The translations under genes and the position numbers were made by a program. Below, one piece after another: positions 1 through 10,424 of a stretch of DNA of 64,000 bases. The notes beneath the pieces were generated by a model. It saw only the letters and a list, made by a program, of their open reading frames with translations, did not search any database and was not told where the DNA came from. How positions within the stretch are numbered: the first letter of the stretch is position 1; every line of letters begins with the position of its first letter. Source of the stretch: Planktotalea arctica (GTDB lineage: Bacteria > Pseudomonadota > Alphaproteobacteria > Rhodobacterales > Rhodobacteraceae); contig NZ_MUHR01000011.1 of NCBI RefSeq assembly GCF_002105285.1, positions 310,001-374,000 of the forward strand. Reading direction: 5' to 3'.

Positions 1-1009
1 CACGAATCTTGTCTTCAATATCGTAGGCGATATGATCATTTTCCTTCAGGAAGTTTTTCGCATTTTCCCGCCCCTGCCCGATCCGCTCGTCGCCGTAACT
101 AAACCACGAACCCGATTTATCCACCACGCCCGCTTTGACCCCGAGGTCAAGCAATTCGCCCATCTTGGAAATACCCTCGCCATACATGATGTCGAATTCC
201 ACCTGTTTGAACGGCGGTGCCACCTTGTTCTTGACCACTTTGACGCGCGTAGCGTTGCCAACCACCTCATCACGGTCCTTGATCGCACCGATACGGCGAA
301 TATCGAGGCGCACGGAGGAATAAAACTTAAGCGCGTTGCCGCCCGTCGTCGTTTCGGGCGAGCCAAACATGACGCCAATCTTCATCCTGATCTGGTTAAT
401 GAAGATCACCATACAATTCGAGCGACTGATCGAGCTGGTCAGCTTGCGCATCGCCTGGCTCATCAGACGCGCATGCACGCCGACGCTACTATCGCCCATG
501 TCGCCTTCGAGCTCGGACTTGGGTGTCAAAGCGGCGACAGAATCGACGACGACCATGCTCACTGCACCCGAACGCACCAAAGTATCAACGATTTCAAGAG
601 CTTGCTCACCGGTGTCGGGCTGCGAGATCAAAAGTTCGTCGATATTAACGCCCAGCTTTTTGGCATATTGTGGATCAAGCGCATGCTCCGCGTCGACAAA
701 GGCGCAAACGCCACCCTTTTTCTGCTCTTCCGCGATGGTGTGCAGCGTAAGGGTTGTCTTGCCCGAGCTTTCGGGGCCGTAGATCTCGACGACGCGCCCT
801 TTGGGAAGCCCACCAATGCCAAGCGCGATGTCCAAACCGAGCGACCCTGTCGAGGTCGCTTCGATCTTTTGGACGGCATTCTCGTCGCCCAATTTCATGA
901 TCGAACCTTTGCCAAACTGGCGTTCGATCTGCGCCAGCGCGCTGTCGAGCGCCTTTTGCTTGTCTGCTGATGCTTTGCTGCTCATGGTCAATAAATCTGC
1001 CGTTGCCAT
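1..1009 (-). CDS. recA: Recombinase RecA (3' end outside window)
   Basis: DNA-dependent ATPase of homologous recombination and SOS induction. About 336 residues are visible; the last twenty or so lie before base 1. The Walker A motif GPESSGKTT is near residue 78, followed by the RecA core with [32 protein letters not shown] (Walker B region) and [14 protein letters not shown]. The ATG at 1009 is preferred because AAGGA lies upstream at normal spacing; the in-frame ATG at 985 has no ribosome site. A sigma70-like promoter and a LexA box lie just upstream, so SOS control is expected. recA next to cckA is a common order in Rhodobacteraceae. Confidence 0.98.
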   Translation of the reverse strand, partial: MATADLLTMSSKASADKQKALDSALAQIERQFGKGSIMKLGDENAVQKIEATSTGSLGLDIALGIGGLPKGRVVEIYGPESSGKTTLTLHTIAEEQKKGGVCAFVDAEHALDPQYAKKLGVNIDELLISQPDTGEQALEIVDTLVRSGAVSMVVVDSVAALTPKSELEGDMGDSSVGVHARLMSQAMRKLTSSISRSNCMVIFINQIRMKIGVMFGSPETTTGGNALKFYSSVRLDIRRIGAIKDRDEVVGNATRVKVVKNKVAPPFKQVEFDIMYGEGISKMGELLDLGVKAGVVDKSGSWFSYGDERIGQGRENAKNFLKENDHIAYDIEDKIR

Positions 1010-1060
1010 TTCTTTGGGTCCTTATTCCACATGCCGCGCGGTGCAGCAATGACTCCCTGT

Positions 1061-1075
1061 GTTCTTTATTCGTTC
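1061..1075 (-). promoter_or_regulatory. LexA (SOS) box of recA
   Basis: The + strand reads GTTC-TTTATTC-GTTC, an exact match to the alphaproteobacterial LexA direct-repeat operator GTTC-N7-GTTC. It lies 52 bp upstream of the recA start and directly downstream of the predicted -10, where bound LexA would block transcription. Confidence 0.88.
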
Positions 1076-1076
1076 C

Positions 1077-1105
1077 ATAATGGGACCAAAGAGAGAACAA
1101 ATCAA
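1077..1105 (-). promoter_or_regulatory. recA promoter (-35/-10)
   Basis: On the minus strand TTGATT (1105-1100) and CATTAT (1082-1077) are separated by 17 bp. The transcription start would fall in or next to the LexA box. Prediction from sequence only. Confidence 0.6.
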
Positions 1106-1174
1106 CCTTAATCTTCACACTGACACAGTGCGCTGGATCGGTTAAGAATGGGTTTACAGTAATGAAAACGATGA

Positions 1175-1792
1175 GTGATTTTGACTATGCTGGTGTTTTG
1201 GAAGGAAAAATTAGTTCTGCTTTCGGTACCAAAAACCGGAACGACCGCGATTGAGGCGGCTCTGAAGAGCAAAGCCTCGATGATAATTTCCGATCCTCCC
1301 GAATTGAAGCACGCACCTGTTTATCGCTATAATCGTTTTTTTCGGCCCATGTTCGAAAAAGCCTGCAAAGCAGAAATGGAAACCTTTGCCATGATGCGCG
1401 AGCCGATCAGCTGGCTTGGTAGCTGGTTCAAATACCGCCAGCGACCGTTTCTGGATGGCCAACCGAAATCCACTGCGGGCATGAGTTTCGATGACTTCGT
1501 GCTGGCGTACATGAAGGGCGACAAACCACCCTTTGCCAATGTCGGCTCGCAAGTGCGCTTTCTCGAACCACGTCCGAACGGCACAAAGGTTGATCATTTG
1601 TTTCGCTACGAAGATAATGCAGGCTGGAGCCGTTTTTTGAAACAGCGCCTGGATACAGACGTCGAGTTTGATCGATTGAATGTTTCCAGCACAGAAAAGC
1701 TGATTCTTTCGCCCAATGTCGAAGACCGCTTTCGACGAAAAATGTCCGACGAGTTTGATCTATGGAACAATATCCCTATCCGTGCGCAGTAG
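1175..1792 (+). CDS. Sulfotransferase-family protein
   Basis: Small protein (205 aa from a GTG start, or 201 aa from ATG at 1187). The N-terminal segment LLSVPKTGTTAIEAAL matches the 5'-phosphosulfate-binding loop of PAPS-dependent sulfotransferases (PKxGTT). The later MMREPISWLGSWFKYR fits the 3'-phosphate-binding R-P-S/R region. It probably moves a sulfuryl group from PAPS to a carbohydrate or other acceptor; the substrate cannot be told. It stands alone, divergent from recA and convergent with cckA. No strong ribosome site precedes either start, so the 5' end is uncertain. Confidence 0.75.
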   Translation: MILTMLVFWKEKLVLLSVPKTGTTAIEAALKSKASMIISDPPELKHAPVYRYNRFFRPMFEKACKAEMETFAMMREPISWLGSWFKYRQRPFLDGQPKSTAGMSFDDFVLAYMKGDKPPFANVGSQVRFLEPRPNGTKVDHLFRYEDNAGWSRFLKQRLDTDVEFDRLNVSSTEKLILSPNVEDRFRRKMSDEFDLWNNIPIRAQ

Positions 1793-1850
1793 CCGCTTTT
1801 GCACCCGCAGGCCGGTCTTGCGCCGCGTTGAATATCTTAGCTCGAGGTCT

Positions 1851-4130
1851 CTATCGCAACTGATTTTGCACAGTTGACGTGAGTTCCGTCAGTGAAAATG
1901 GTTTGGGCAGAAAGACCGAATTTTCCAACTCTGGCTTGCCTCCCTGAAAGGCCCCTTCTGCGTAGCCGGATACGAAAACCACGCTGACAGAGGGGCGATC
2001 TTGCAAGGCTTTTGCAACCCATGTCGGCCCGTCCATTCCCGGCATGACAACATCCGTGACAAACACATCGACGTGTAGCGCTGTGTCCTTCAGTAGCTCA
2101 AGTGCAGCTTCTGCGCAGTCCGCTTCAATAACGTCAAAGCCTCTCATGCTTAGCGCTCTGGACGCAAACGCCCGCACTGGCGCTTCATCTTCGACCAACA
2201 GAACCACGCCGCTGCACTGCTCCAAAATCCTGCGCGGCCGGTCTTCGGCAGGTCTTGCAGGTTTGTCCTCGCTCTGCTCGCTTGCGGGAAACAAAAGAGA
2301 AAAACACGTGCCCTGGCCTTTTTCACTATCTGCAAAAATATATCCCCCAGTCTGCTTTACGATCCCGTATGCAGTTGAAAGTCCGAGTCCAGTACCCTCG
2401 CCCGTGCGCTTCGTCGTATAGAAAGGCTCAAAGATTTTCTGGAGCCCTTCCGCATCAATGCCTATCCCCACGTCGCGCACGCGCACGACAACATAGTCGC
2501 CGACCGGAACCACAACGCGCTCGCGGCTCATTGGCGCGCTCAACGTCAGGCTTTCGGTTTCAATCGTGATTTCTCCGCCTTCAGGCATAGCGTCACGCGC
2601 GTTCACCACCAGGTTCATAAGCACCTGTTCCAATTGGCGCTTGTCCGCGCGCACCGGCTTGAGAACAGGATCGTGAGAGAGCGTCAGAGTGACCGTCTCA
2701 CCCACCAACCTGTTCAGCAGATGGGTAAGATCGGACAGCGTGTTGCGAAGATCCAGTTGCTCGGGTTGAAGCGTTTGCTTGCGTGAAAATGCAAGCAATT
2801 GCCCGACAAGACCGGCAGCGCGATTTGCGTTCTGATGGATTTGCATCAAATCGGCATAATCTTGATCGCCAGGATCATGACGCAATAACATAAGATCACA
2901 GTGCCCGGATATCGCGGTTAACAGGTTGTTGAAATCATGTGCCACGCCCCCTGCAAGCTGGCCAATTGCCTGCATTTTCTGGCTTTGGACGAACTGGGCT
3001 TCAAGAGACTTCAACTTGGTCGCATCGTTCAGAACCGCAACAATCTTGGAGCTATCCGCGTCGTCGATACGTTGGAGCGATACCTGCACGAAGGTTTCCT
3101 TATCAGCCCCCTTTACGCGCAAAAATTCTGCATCCACAGCGCGTGTCGCGCCTCTGGTCTTGGACATCCAATCATCTACCGCAAGGCCGGGCCCCTCGAA
3201 CACATCGCGCATCGAAAGGCCATTCAGTTTGGAATAGCCCAAAAGCGCCAAACATGCTTCATTGGCCTGCTCGATCTCGCCGCTCAAACCAAGTCGCAAA
3301 AGCGGCACAGGAAGATCGGACAAGGCAAATTCACTGCTGGGCACCTTTTGCGCAATCGGCTCGATAAATACATGAACGCGGCCTTCTTGCAGCGTTTCCT
3401 CGCGCGTATGAACCTTGATTCGCCCGCTTTTCGTGATCAGTTCCCGAACACCACCCTGCGCGTTTGACTGCGCTTGAAACAGCCTCGCCGTTGAGGTCAC
3501 CCTTGCACCGATCAGCGCCCGAGCGCGCGGATTCATGTGAAGGATCGTCCCCTTTCGACCGACGGTGATCATCGCTGTTTCGGCCGTTTCAGGTTGCATG
3601 ATCTGACTTTTGCGCGAAATGCGCCAAATCAGACTGTCCCCAAATTTCACGACATTAAGATCAACGCGATCCGTGGCGCCGATCAATTGCTCACGACTGC
3701 TGCCATCACGCATCGCTTGGCTCATTGATCGCCGCACAACCGATGCGGCATTAGGAACCAAATTTTCGAGGAAAACAGCAACGGTTTGCTCGTTTTCGCG
3801 CGCAGCAAGCACACTGGCGCAAAGGTTTCGCCAGACCACCGAGCCTGAGGCATCACTTATCAACACCGCACGTGCATCATCCTGGCTCACCAATTGCACC
3901 GCTCGCAACTGATCGCTTAACCGGGTATTTTCACGCGCCTTACTTGCGAAACGCACGAGCCAAACGGCGAGGGTCGTACAAAGTGCCGAAAACAGCGCCA
4001 GTGTGACAACCCTTTGGTCCCCCCAAAAAAGCAAACAGGCCATAGCAAGCAACGCCATCACGGCGAACCGCTGCAACGCCGTCATTTCGCCCAGAAATGA
4101 CCGCGTTCGGGACTTCACGGAATGTGACAA
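1851..4130 (-). CDS. cckA: Hybrid sensor kinase CckA
   Basis: Hybrid histidine kinase that, in Alphaproteobacteria, feeds phosphate through ChpT to CtrA and CpdR. Two membrane segments lie in residues ~18-60, PAS-like domains at ~190-370, then the HisKA box GGVAHDFNNLL (His ~398), N-box NLVVNARDAM (~510), G boxes DVGIGI and GTGLGLS (~553-585), and a C-terminal receiver with VTDVVMPGMDG (Asp ~693). This PAS-HK-receiver order and the HDFNN phosphorylation box are typical of CckA. I prefer a TTG start at 4130 because GGAGG sits 5 bases upstream; a TTG at 4142 adds four residues but leaves that site inside the gene. A CtrA-like box lies ~50 bp upstream. Confidence 0.93.
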   Translation of the reverse strand: MSHSVKSRTRSFLGEMTALQRFAVMALLAMACLLFWGDQRVVTLALFSALCTTLAVWLVRFASKARENTRLSDQLRAVQLVSQDDARAVLISDASGSVVWRNLCASVLAARENEQTVAVFLENLVPNAASVVRRSMSQAMRDGSSREQLIGATDRVDLNVVKFGDSLIWRISRKSQIMQPETAETAMITVGRKGTILHMNPRARALIGARVTSTARLFQAQSNAQGGVRELITKSGRIKVHTREETLQEGRVHVFIEPIAQKVPSSEFALSDLPVPLLRLGLSGEIEQANEACLALLGYSKLNGLSMRDVFEGPGLAVDDWMSKTRGATRAVDAEFLRVKGADKETFVQVSLQRIDDADSSKIVAVLNDATKLKSLEAQFVQSQKMQAIGQLAGGVAHDFNNLLTAISGHCDLMLLRHDPGDQDYADLMQIHQNANRAAGLVGQLLAFSRKQTLQPEQLDLRNTLSDLTHLLNRLVGETVTLTLSHDPVLKPVRADKRQLEQVLMNLVVNARDAMPEGGEITIETESLTLSAPMSRERVVVPVGDYVVVRVRDVGIGIDAEGLQKIFEPFYTTKRTGEGTGLGLSTAYGIVKQTGGYIFADSEKGQGTCFSLLFPASEQSEDKPARPAEDRPRRILEQCSGVVLLVEDEAPVRAFASRALSMRGFDVIEADCAEAALELLKDTALHVDVFVTDVVMPGMDGPTWVAKALQDRPSVSVVFVSGYAEGAFQGGKPELENSVFLPKPFSLTELTSTVQNQLR

Positions 4131-4177
4131 CGCGGCCTCCAAGATAACAACATCTCACGCTTCGTACTGCGCGAGTG

Positions 4178-4192
4178 TTAATGTTAGCTTAA
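4178..4192. promoter_or_regulatory. CtrA-type box upstream of cckA
   Basis: TTAA-TGTTAGC-TTAA is an exact TTAA-N7-TTAA motif, the consensus binding site of the cell-cycle regulator CtrA. It lies 48 bp upstream of the cckA start in a GC-rich genome where two correctly spaced TTAA are uncommon. Binding is inferred. Confidence 0.55.
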
Positions 4193-4224
4193 ATTGCCAA
4201 TAAATCTACCTAGAGCTGCACCTC

Positions 4225-5433
4225 TCAACCTGCACGATGCAAAATGGAGAGATGAAAGCCATCACATCCATCCAAAGGCGACCAGGAAAGCTGACGAATT
4301 TTCTCATACTCAGGGGCCGATTTTAGAAACCGAGTAACCTGATCTTCATTTTCTTCTGAAAATAAAGAGCAGGTTGCATAAGCTAGGATACCGCCAGGGC
4401 GCACAAGCGCGCTCGCCTCAGATAAGATATTTGATTGTAATTCAATAAGTTGACTAAATTGCGCTTCGCTCAAACGCCACTTGGCATCGGGACTGCGCCG
4501 CCACGCGCCCGAACCTGAACAGGGCACATCACATAAGGTAAGATCGAAAGGAGCCTTTTTTGCCAAATCATTTCGCGCCAAGCGCTCGATCACCACTCCT
4601 GCGCGGCGGGCGCGCTCGGGGATATCTTTCATCCGCGCAGCATTTGCATCATGCGCAAATAGCGTCGTCCCGGAATGCGCGGCCAAGGCCAAGGATTTAC
4701 CTCCGCCGCCTGCGCAAAAATCCAAGATTCGCATCGAACCTTGCACTTGAACCTGCCCAATCAACGCCTCAATCAGCGCCTGGCTTCCCGCGTCTTGCAA
4801 TTCGACGAAACCGTCAAGATAGGCCTTGGTATTCTTCACTTTGCGGGCACCATCGACAATGCGAAGCGCCGTGTTCGAAACATCGCATTCTTGCGCACTT
4901 ACGCCGTCGTCAGCCAGCATCGCAATCGCAGCGGCAACTGAAGCCTTGCGCAAGTTCGCACGCAGATCCACCGGCGCACGTGATGTCAGCGCCTTGGCGA
5001 TTGCAACGGCCGTTTCGGGGTGAGCCGATTGCAACTTGTCAAAACACCATGCCTGCATGTCCGGACATTGCCTGGCTAGGCTTTCCGACGTCGAAGTACC
5101 CCCTGCATCGAGCCAAACCTGCTCTTCGTCAGTGAGCGGCTGCGGGGCATGACCCTCGCCAGAGAATAATAATGCCATCGGCAAATTTTGATCGCGGCAT
5201 AGGCCAAGCATGACAGAGCGCGCCGACAAAGTGCTATCGTCGCCAGCAATGGCGGCATAGCTGTCCCTGCACCGCAGCGCATCGAACACATGATCGCGCA
5301 CTGCGGCGCGATCTTTGGAACCGGCAAAGCGCGAACGGCGCGCCCATCCCGTCAGCGTTTTTTCCGCCGGAGCGCCATCAAAGATCACGTCCAAACAGTC
5401 AATCGCGGCCTGAATGCGCGCTCCGGGTGTCAT
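4225..5433 (-). CDS. RsmB-like rRNA cytosine-5 methyltransferase
   Basis: SAM-dependent m5C RNA methyltransferase of the RsmB/NOP2 family, 402 aa, probably acting on 16S rRNA. An N-terminal NusB-like helical region (~1-130) is followed by the Rossmann fold with SAM motif ILDFCAGGGGKS (~236-247), motif IV CDVPCSGSG (Cys ~305, which releases product) and motif VI AYATCS (catalytic Cys ~355). The ATG lies 7 bp after the guaB stop, so it is probably translated from the guaB transcript. Whether the target is C967 of 16S rRNA as for E. coli RsmB cannot be settled from sequence. Confidence 0.9.
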   Translation of the reverse strand: MTPGARIQAAIDCLDVIFDGAPAEKTLTGWARRSRFAGSKDRAAVRDHVFDALRCRDSYAAIAGDDSTLSARSVMLGLCRDQNLPMALLFSGEGHAPQPLTDEEQVWLDAGGTSTSESLARQCPDMQAWCFDKLQSAHPETAVAIAKALTSRAPVDLRANLRKASVAAAIAMLADDGVSAQECDVSNTALRIVDGARKVKNTKAYLDGFVELQDAGSQALIEALIGQVQVQGSMRILDFCAGGGGKSLALAAHSGTTLFAHDANAARMKDIPERARRAGVVIERLARNDLAKKAPFDLTLCDVPCSGSGAWRRSPDAKWRLSEAQFSQLIELQSNILSEASALVRPGGILAYATCSLFSEENEDQVTRFLKSAPEYEKIRQLSWSPLDGCDGFHLSILHRAG

Positions 5434-5439
5434 AGCGCG

Positions 5440-6966
<1,527 letters not shown>

Positions 6967-7953
6967 TTACGCGATCGCAGCGCCAGTTTTTGCCGCCAAT
7001 ACGCCGCTTGACCACATGCGCAGCACGCGCAGCACGATCACGGGCGTGATCACCGTCGCAAGCGCAAGCGGCAAAAGCGCGAACCATCCCAGCAGCGGAA
7101 CCTGGCCGCTCAGCGAGAAAAGCGCAGTGCTCAATGCCGCGATCGGAAAAGTGAATGCGCCCCAGAGCGGTGAAAATCCGGCCTTGATCAAATACCCAAC
7201 GCGGCTGATCAGCACCCCCGCAAGCCCCATGGCCAGCGTCGCGAATACTAAAGCAAGCAGGCCGCGCCCCGACAAGCTTGCCACAGTTGCAAAAAGGCTT
7301 AACGGCGAAAGATGGATCGCAAGCATCGGACGCAGCGGCGGCGGTGTTTCGGTCTGGCTCAACTGGAACAAGCTGATACCGTAAACCAATGCAGAGCTAA
7401 GCACAGTTGCGACAAGTATCACTTGGCCAAGCACGGCAAACCCCAAAGGCACGGCCGAAAGAGCGGCGACGATGAAGCCGACAAAGCTCAGATGCCAGGC
7501 CGGCGACACCACAAGCCCTTGCGGAGTGCGCACCATCACGGCCAATGCCAAAACCGCAATCAACACATGGCCCAACAGGCCGACAACCAATGCCGCAGTT
7601 GCAACCAAAGGCGACAAAGGCACCATCGCCGCCGCGAAAAGCAAAATGCTAAGCGTGAGGGCAGACACCCCTGCACGCCCCGGGATGCTTGCCATATCTT
7701 CCAGAATCACGCGCGGGCGCAGGCTCACCTTGGAGAGGTAACATGCCAAAACGAAAAAAAGCATCACTGATGCCAACACCAAAATCGCGTAACTCGCCAC
7801 CGGACTCGCTCCGAGCGGCGCAAACTGCGAAGCCGCGCGCCATGCCAAGCCGAGCCCCATGAAGCCCATGAGCGATGGAAACAAGGCAGGCGGTGTGCGC
7901 CGCCAAAACTCGCTCGAAGTGCGCGCGGCGGGATCCGGGTCTGAAATGGTCAT
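6967..7953 (-). CDS. TehA/SLAC1-type (TDT family) membrane protein
   Basis: Polytopic membrane protein of about 328 aa with roughly ten hydrophobic helices, beginning RRTPPALFPSLMGFMGLGLA, the typical opening of tellurite-resistance/dicarboxylate (TDT) proteins of the TehA/SLAC1 channel fold. Likely an anion or weak-acid channel or exporter; the solute is unknown and tellurite resistance should not be assumed. The ATG at 7953 is chosen because AGGGAA precedes it; an upstream in-frame start at 8004 lacks support. Confidence 0.8.
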   Translation of the reverse strand: MTISDPDPAARTSSEFWRRTPPALFPSLMGFMGLGLAWRAASQFAPLGASPVASYAILVLASVMLFFVLACYLSKVSLRPRVILEDMASIPGRAGVSALTLSILLFAAAMVPLSPLVATAALVVGLLGHVLIAVLALAVMVRTPQGLVVSPAWHLSFVGFIVAALSAVPLGFAVLGQVILVATVLSSALVYGISLFQLSQTETPPPLRPMLAIHLSPLSLFATVASLSGRGLLALVFATLAMGLAGVLISRVGYLIKAGFSPLWGAFTFPIAALSTALFSLSGQVPLLGWFALLPLALATVITPVIVLRVLRMWSSGVLAAKTGAAIA

Positions 7954-8181
7954 TGGCTGCGTTCCCTGAGTGGCACCCGGCGTAATTTTCCGGCTAATAA
8001 GCAAATTTTGTCAGTCCACCTAGTAAGGCGGCGTGCCTCGCGAATGTCAAACTGCAACATGCGTGAAAATGACACGCCGATGACGCCCGCGGCCATGTTT
8101 ATGACGCTAGCACACTTTCCCTTTGCCGCGCGCGACTTAAGATGCGTAACAACTCAGGTCTCAATCCACAGGTGAGAATTT

Positions 8182-10227
8182 ATGTCCGGCGATCCTCTTG
8201 TAGTCTTCACGCCATCCGGCAAACGCGGCCATTTTCCCGCAGGCACGCCGGTTTTGACCGCTGCGCGCCAGCTTGGCGTCGATCTGGACAGCGTCTGCGG
8301 CGGGCGCGGGATATGCTCGAAATGCCAGATTACTCCGTCATATGGTGAATTTTCCAAACATGGCGTCACCGCCGTTGACGGTGCTTTATCCGAATGGAAT
8401 TCTGTCGAGCAGCGCTACGACGACAAACGCGGCCTCAAAAAGGGTCGCCGCCTTGGCTGCCAAGCCAAGATCGAGGGCGATATCGTCATCGACGTGCCCG
8501 AGGAAAGCCAAGTCCACAAACAGGTGATCCGCAAGGCGGCCTCCAGCCGAGTGATCACTATGGACCCCGCCACAAAGCTATATTTCATTGAGGTGGACGA
8601 GCCTGACATGCACACGCCCACGGGCGATCTGGAGCGTGTCGCGCGCGCGCTGCAAGAGCAGTGGGAGATCGAACACGTGCGCGCCGCCCTGCCCGTTCTG
8701 ACCAAGCTGCAACCTGCATTGCGCAAAGGCAAATGGCAGATCACCGTCGCCCTGAACAAGGGGCATGACGAGCAACACGCGCGCATTCTGGACGTTTGGC
8801 CCGGGCTTTACGAGGGCGGCCTATACGGCCTTGCCATCGATCTGGGATCAACCACCATCGCCGCGCATCTATGCGACTTGGTCACGGGTGAAGTGATGGC
8901 CTCTTCCGGCCTGATGAACCCGCAAATCCGCTTTGGCGAAGACCTGATGAGCCGGGTGTCTTACGTAATGATGAACCCGGGCGGCGACGTGGAAATGACC
9001 ACAGCCGTGCGCACCGCAATCAACGGTTTGACCGAAGCGATCGCCACCGAAGCCGAGATTGACCCCAATGCGATTTTCGAAACGGTGTTTGTGTGTAATC
9101 CGGTGATGCACCACCTGCTGCTCGGCATTGATCCGGTCGAGCTTGGGCAGGCACCTTTTGCGCTCGCGACCTCCGCCTCAATGAGTTTGGACGCGCGCGA
9201 AATGGACCTGCATGCGATGAACGACAACGCACGCGTTTACATCCTGCCCTGCATCGCGGGCCATGTGGGCGCGGATGCGGCGGCGGTTGCGCTTTCGGAA
9301 GAGCCGGGCAAATCAGAGGACTTGGTTCTGATTGTCGATGTCGGCACCAACGCTGAAATTCTGCTAGGCGACAAAAGCCGCGTGCTCGCCTGCTCCTCCC
9401 CCACCGGCCCGGCCTTTGAGGGCGCACAGATCAGTTCCGGCCAGCGCGCTGCACCCGGCGCGATCGAGCGGCTTGAGATTGATCCAGTGACGAAAGAGCC
9501 GCGTTTCCGCGTGATCGGCTCTGATATCTGGTCAGACGAGGAAGGCTTTGACATTGCCACCGCCACCACAGGCATCACCGGCATTTGCGGCTCGGGCATC
9601 ATCGAAGCGGTTGCCGAAATGCGCATGGCAGGTCTGCTTGATGGCAGCGGCCTCATTGGCTCAGCGGCGCAAACCGGCACCAACCGCTCGATCCCCGAGG
9701 GGCGCACACATTCCTATCTGATCCACGATGCCAGCACTGCGGGCGGGCCGCGCATTACCGTAACCCAAGGCGATATTCGCGCGATTCAGCTTGCGAAATC
9801 AGCGCTTTATGCGGGCGCACGCCTGCTCATGGACGAGCGCGGCGTCGATACCGTGGACCGCGTCGTGCTTGCGGGTGCGTTTGGTGCGCATATCTCGCCA
9901 AAACACGCGATGGTGCTTGGGATGATCCCGGATGCGCCGCTCGACAAGGTTACCAGCGCGGGCAACGCCGCCGGTACGGGCGCGCGCATCGCGCTATGCA
10001 ACGTAAGCTCACGCGCGCAGATCGAAAAGACAGTGGGCGAAATCACCAAAGTCGAAACCGCGATCGAGCCGAAGTTCCAGGAACACTTCGTCAACGCCAG
10101 CGCAATCCCGCACAAGACCGACCCATTCCCAGAGCTTGCCAAGATCACAACCTTGCCTAACGTCAGCTTCAATACAGGCGGCGGAGACGGCGATGGCGGC
10201 GCGCGCCGCCGCAAACGGCGCGCCTAA
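8182..10227 (+). CDS. Corrinoid-protein reductive activator (RACo-like, 2Fe-2S plus ASKHA)
   Basis: 681 aa. An N-terminal plant-type ferredoxin domain has Cys39, Cys45, Cys48 and Cys93 (C-X5-C-X2-C...C). It is followed by a middle domain and a C-terminal ASKHA ATPase (DUF4445) with LAIDLGSTT (~216), LIVDVGTNAEILLG (~390) and GSGIIEA. Known relatives (RACo, RamA-type) use ATP hydrolysis to reduce inactive Co(II) corrinoid back to Co(I) in methyltransferase systems. The C-terminus is a basic Arg/Lys tail. The ribosome site GGTGAG is present. The usual partners (MttB-type methyltransferase, corrinoid protein) are not in this window, so the client is elsewhere. Confidence 0.88.
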   Translation: MSGDPLVVFTPSGKRGHFPAGTPVLTAARQLGVDLDSVCGGRGICSKCQITPSYGEFSKHGVTAVDGALSEWNSVEQRYDDKRGLKKGRRLGCQAKIEGDIVIDVPEESQVHKQVIRKAASSRVITMDPATKLYFIEVDEPDMHTPTGDLERVARALQEQWEIEHVRAALPVLTKLQPALRKGKWQITVALNKGHDEQHARILDVWPGLYEGGLYGLAIDLGSTTIAAHLCDLVTGEVMASSGLMNPQIRFGEDLMSRVSYVMMNPGGDVEMTTAVRTAINGLTEAIATEAEIDPNAIFETVFVCNPVMHHLLLGIDPVELGQAPFALATSASMSLDAREMDLHAMNDNARVYILPCIAGHVGADAAAVALSEEPGKSEDLVLIVDVGTNAEILLGDKSRVLACSSPTGPAFEGAQISSGQRAAPGAIERLEIDPVTKEPRFRVIGSDIWSDEEGFDIATATTGITGICGSGIIEAVAEMRMAGLLDGSGLIGSAAQTGTNRSIPEGRTHSYLIHDASTAGGPRITVTQGDIRAIQLAKSALYAGARLLMDERGVDTVDRVVLAGAFGAHISPKHAMVLGMIPDAPLDKVTSAGNAAGTGARIALCNVSSRAQIEKTVGEITKVETAIEPKFQEHFVNASAIPHKTDPFPELAKITTLPNVSFNTGGGDGDGGARRRKRRA

Positions 10228-10271
10228 TCGCACTTGACCCCTCCTGCCCGCACGCTTATCCCAGACAGCGT

Positions 10272-10345
10272 GCGGGTATGGTGAAAAGGTATCACGGCAG
10301 CTTCCCAAGCTTTAGTTACGGGTTCAATTCCCGTTACCCGCTCCA
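10272..10345 (+). tRNA. tRNA-Gly (anticodon CCC)
   Basis: 74-nt cloverleaf including encoded CCA. The acceptor GCGGGTA pairs TACCCGC with discriminator T; the D arm is GTGA/TCAC with GG in the loop; the anticodon loop TTCCCAA gives CCC (glycine GGG codons); the T arm is ACGGG-TTCAATT-CCCGT. The anticodon stem GCAGC/GCTTT has only three Watson-Crick pairs plus a G-U and a C-U mismatch. Confidence 0.93.
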
Positions 10346-10424
10346 ATACATCTAAGCGCTTGCGACTGCAGCGCATTCCCTTCAAAATCACCCCGTTAAT
10401 TAGTTTCCAACATGGGGTTGCCTA

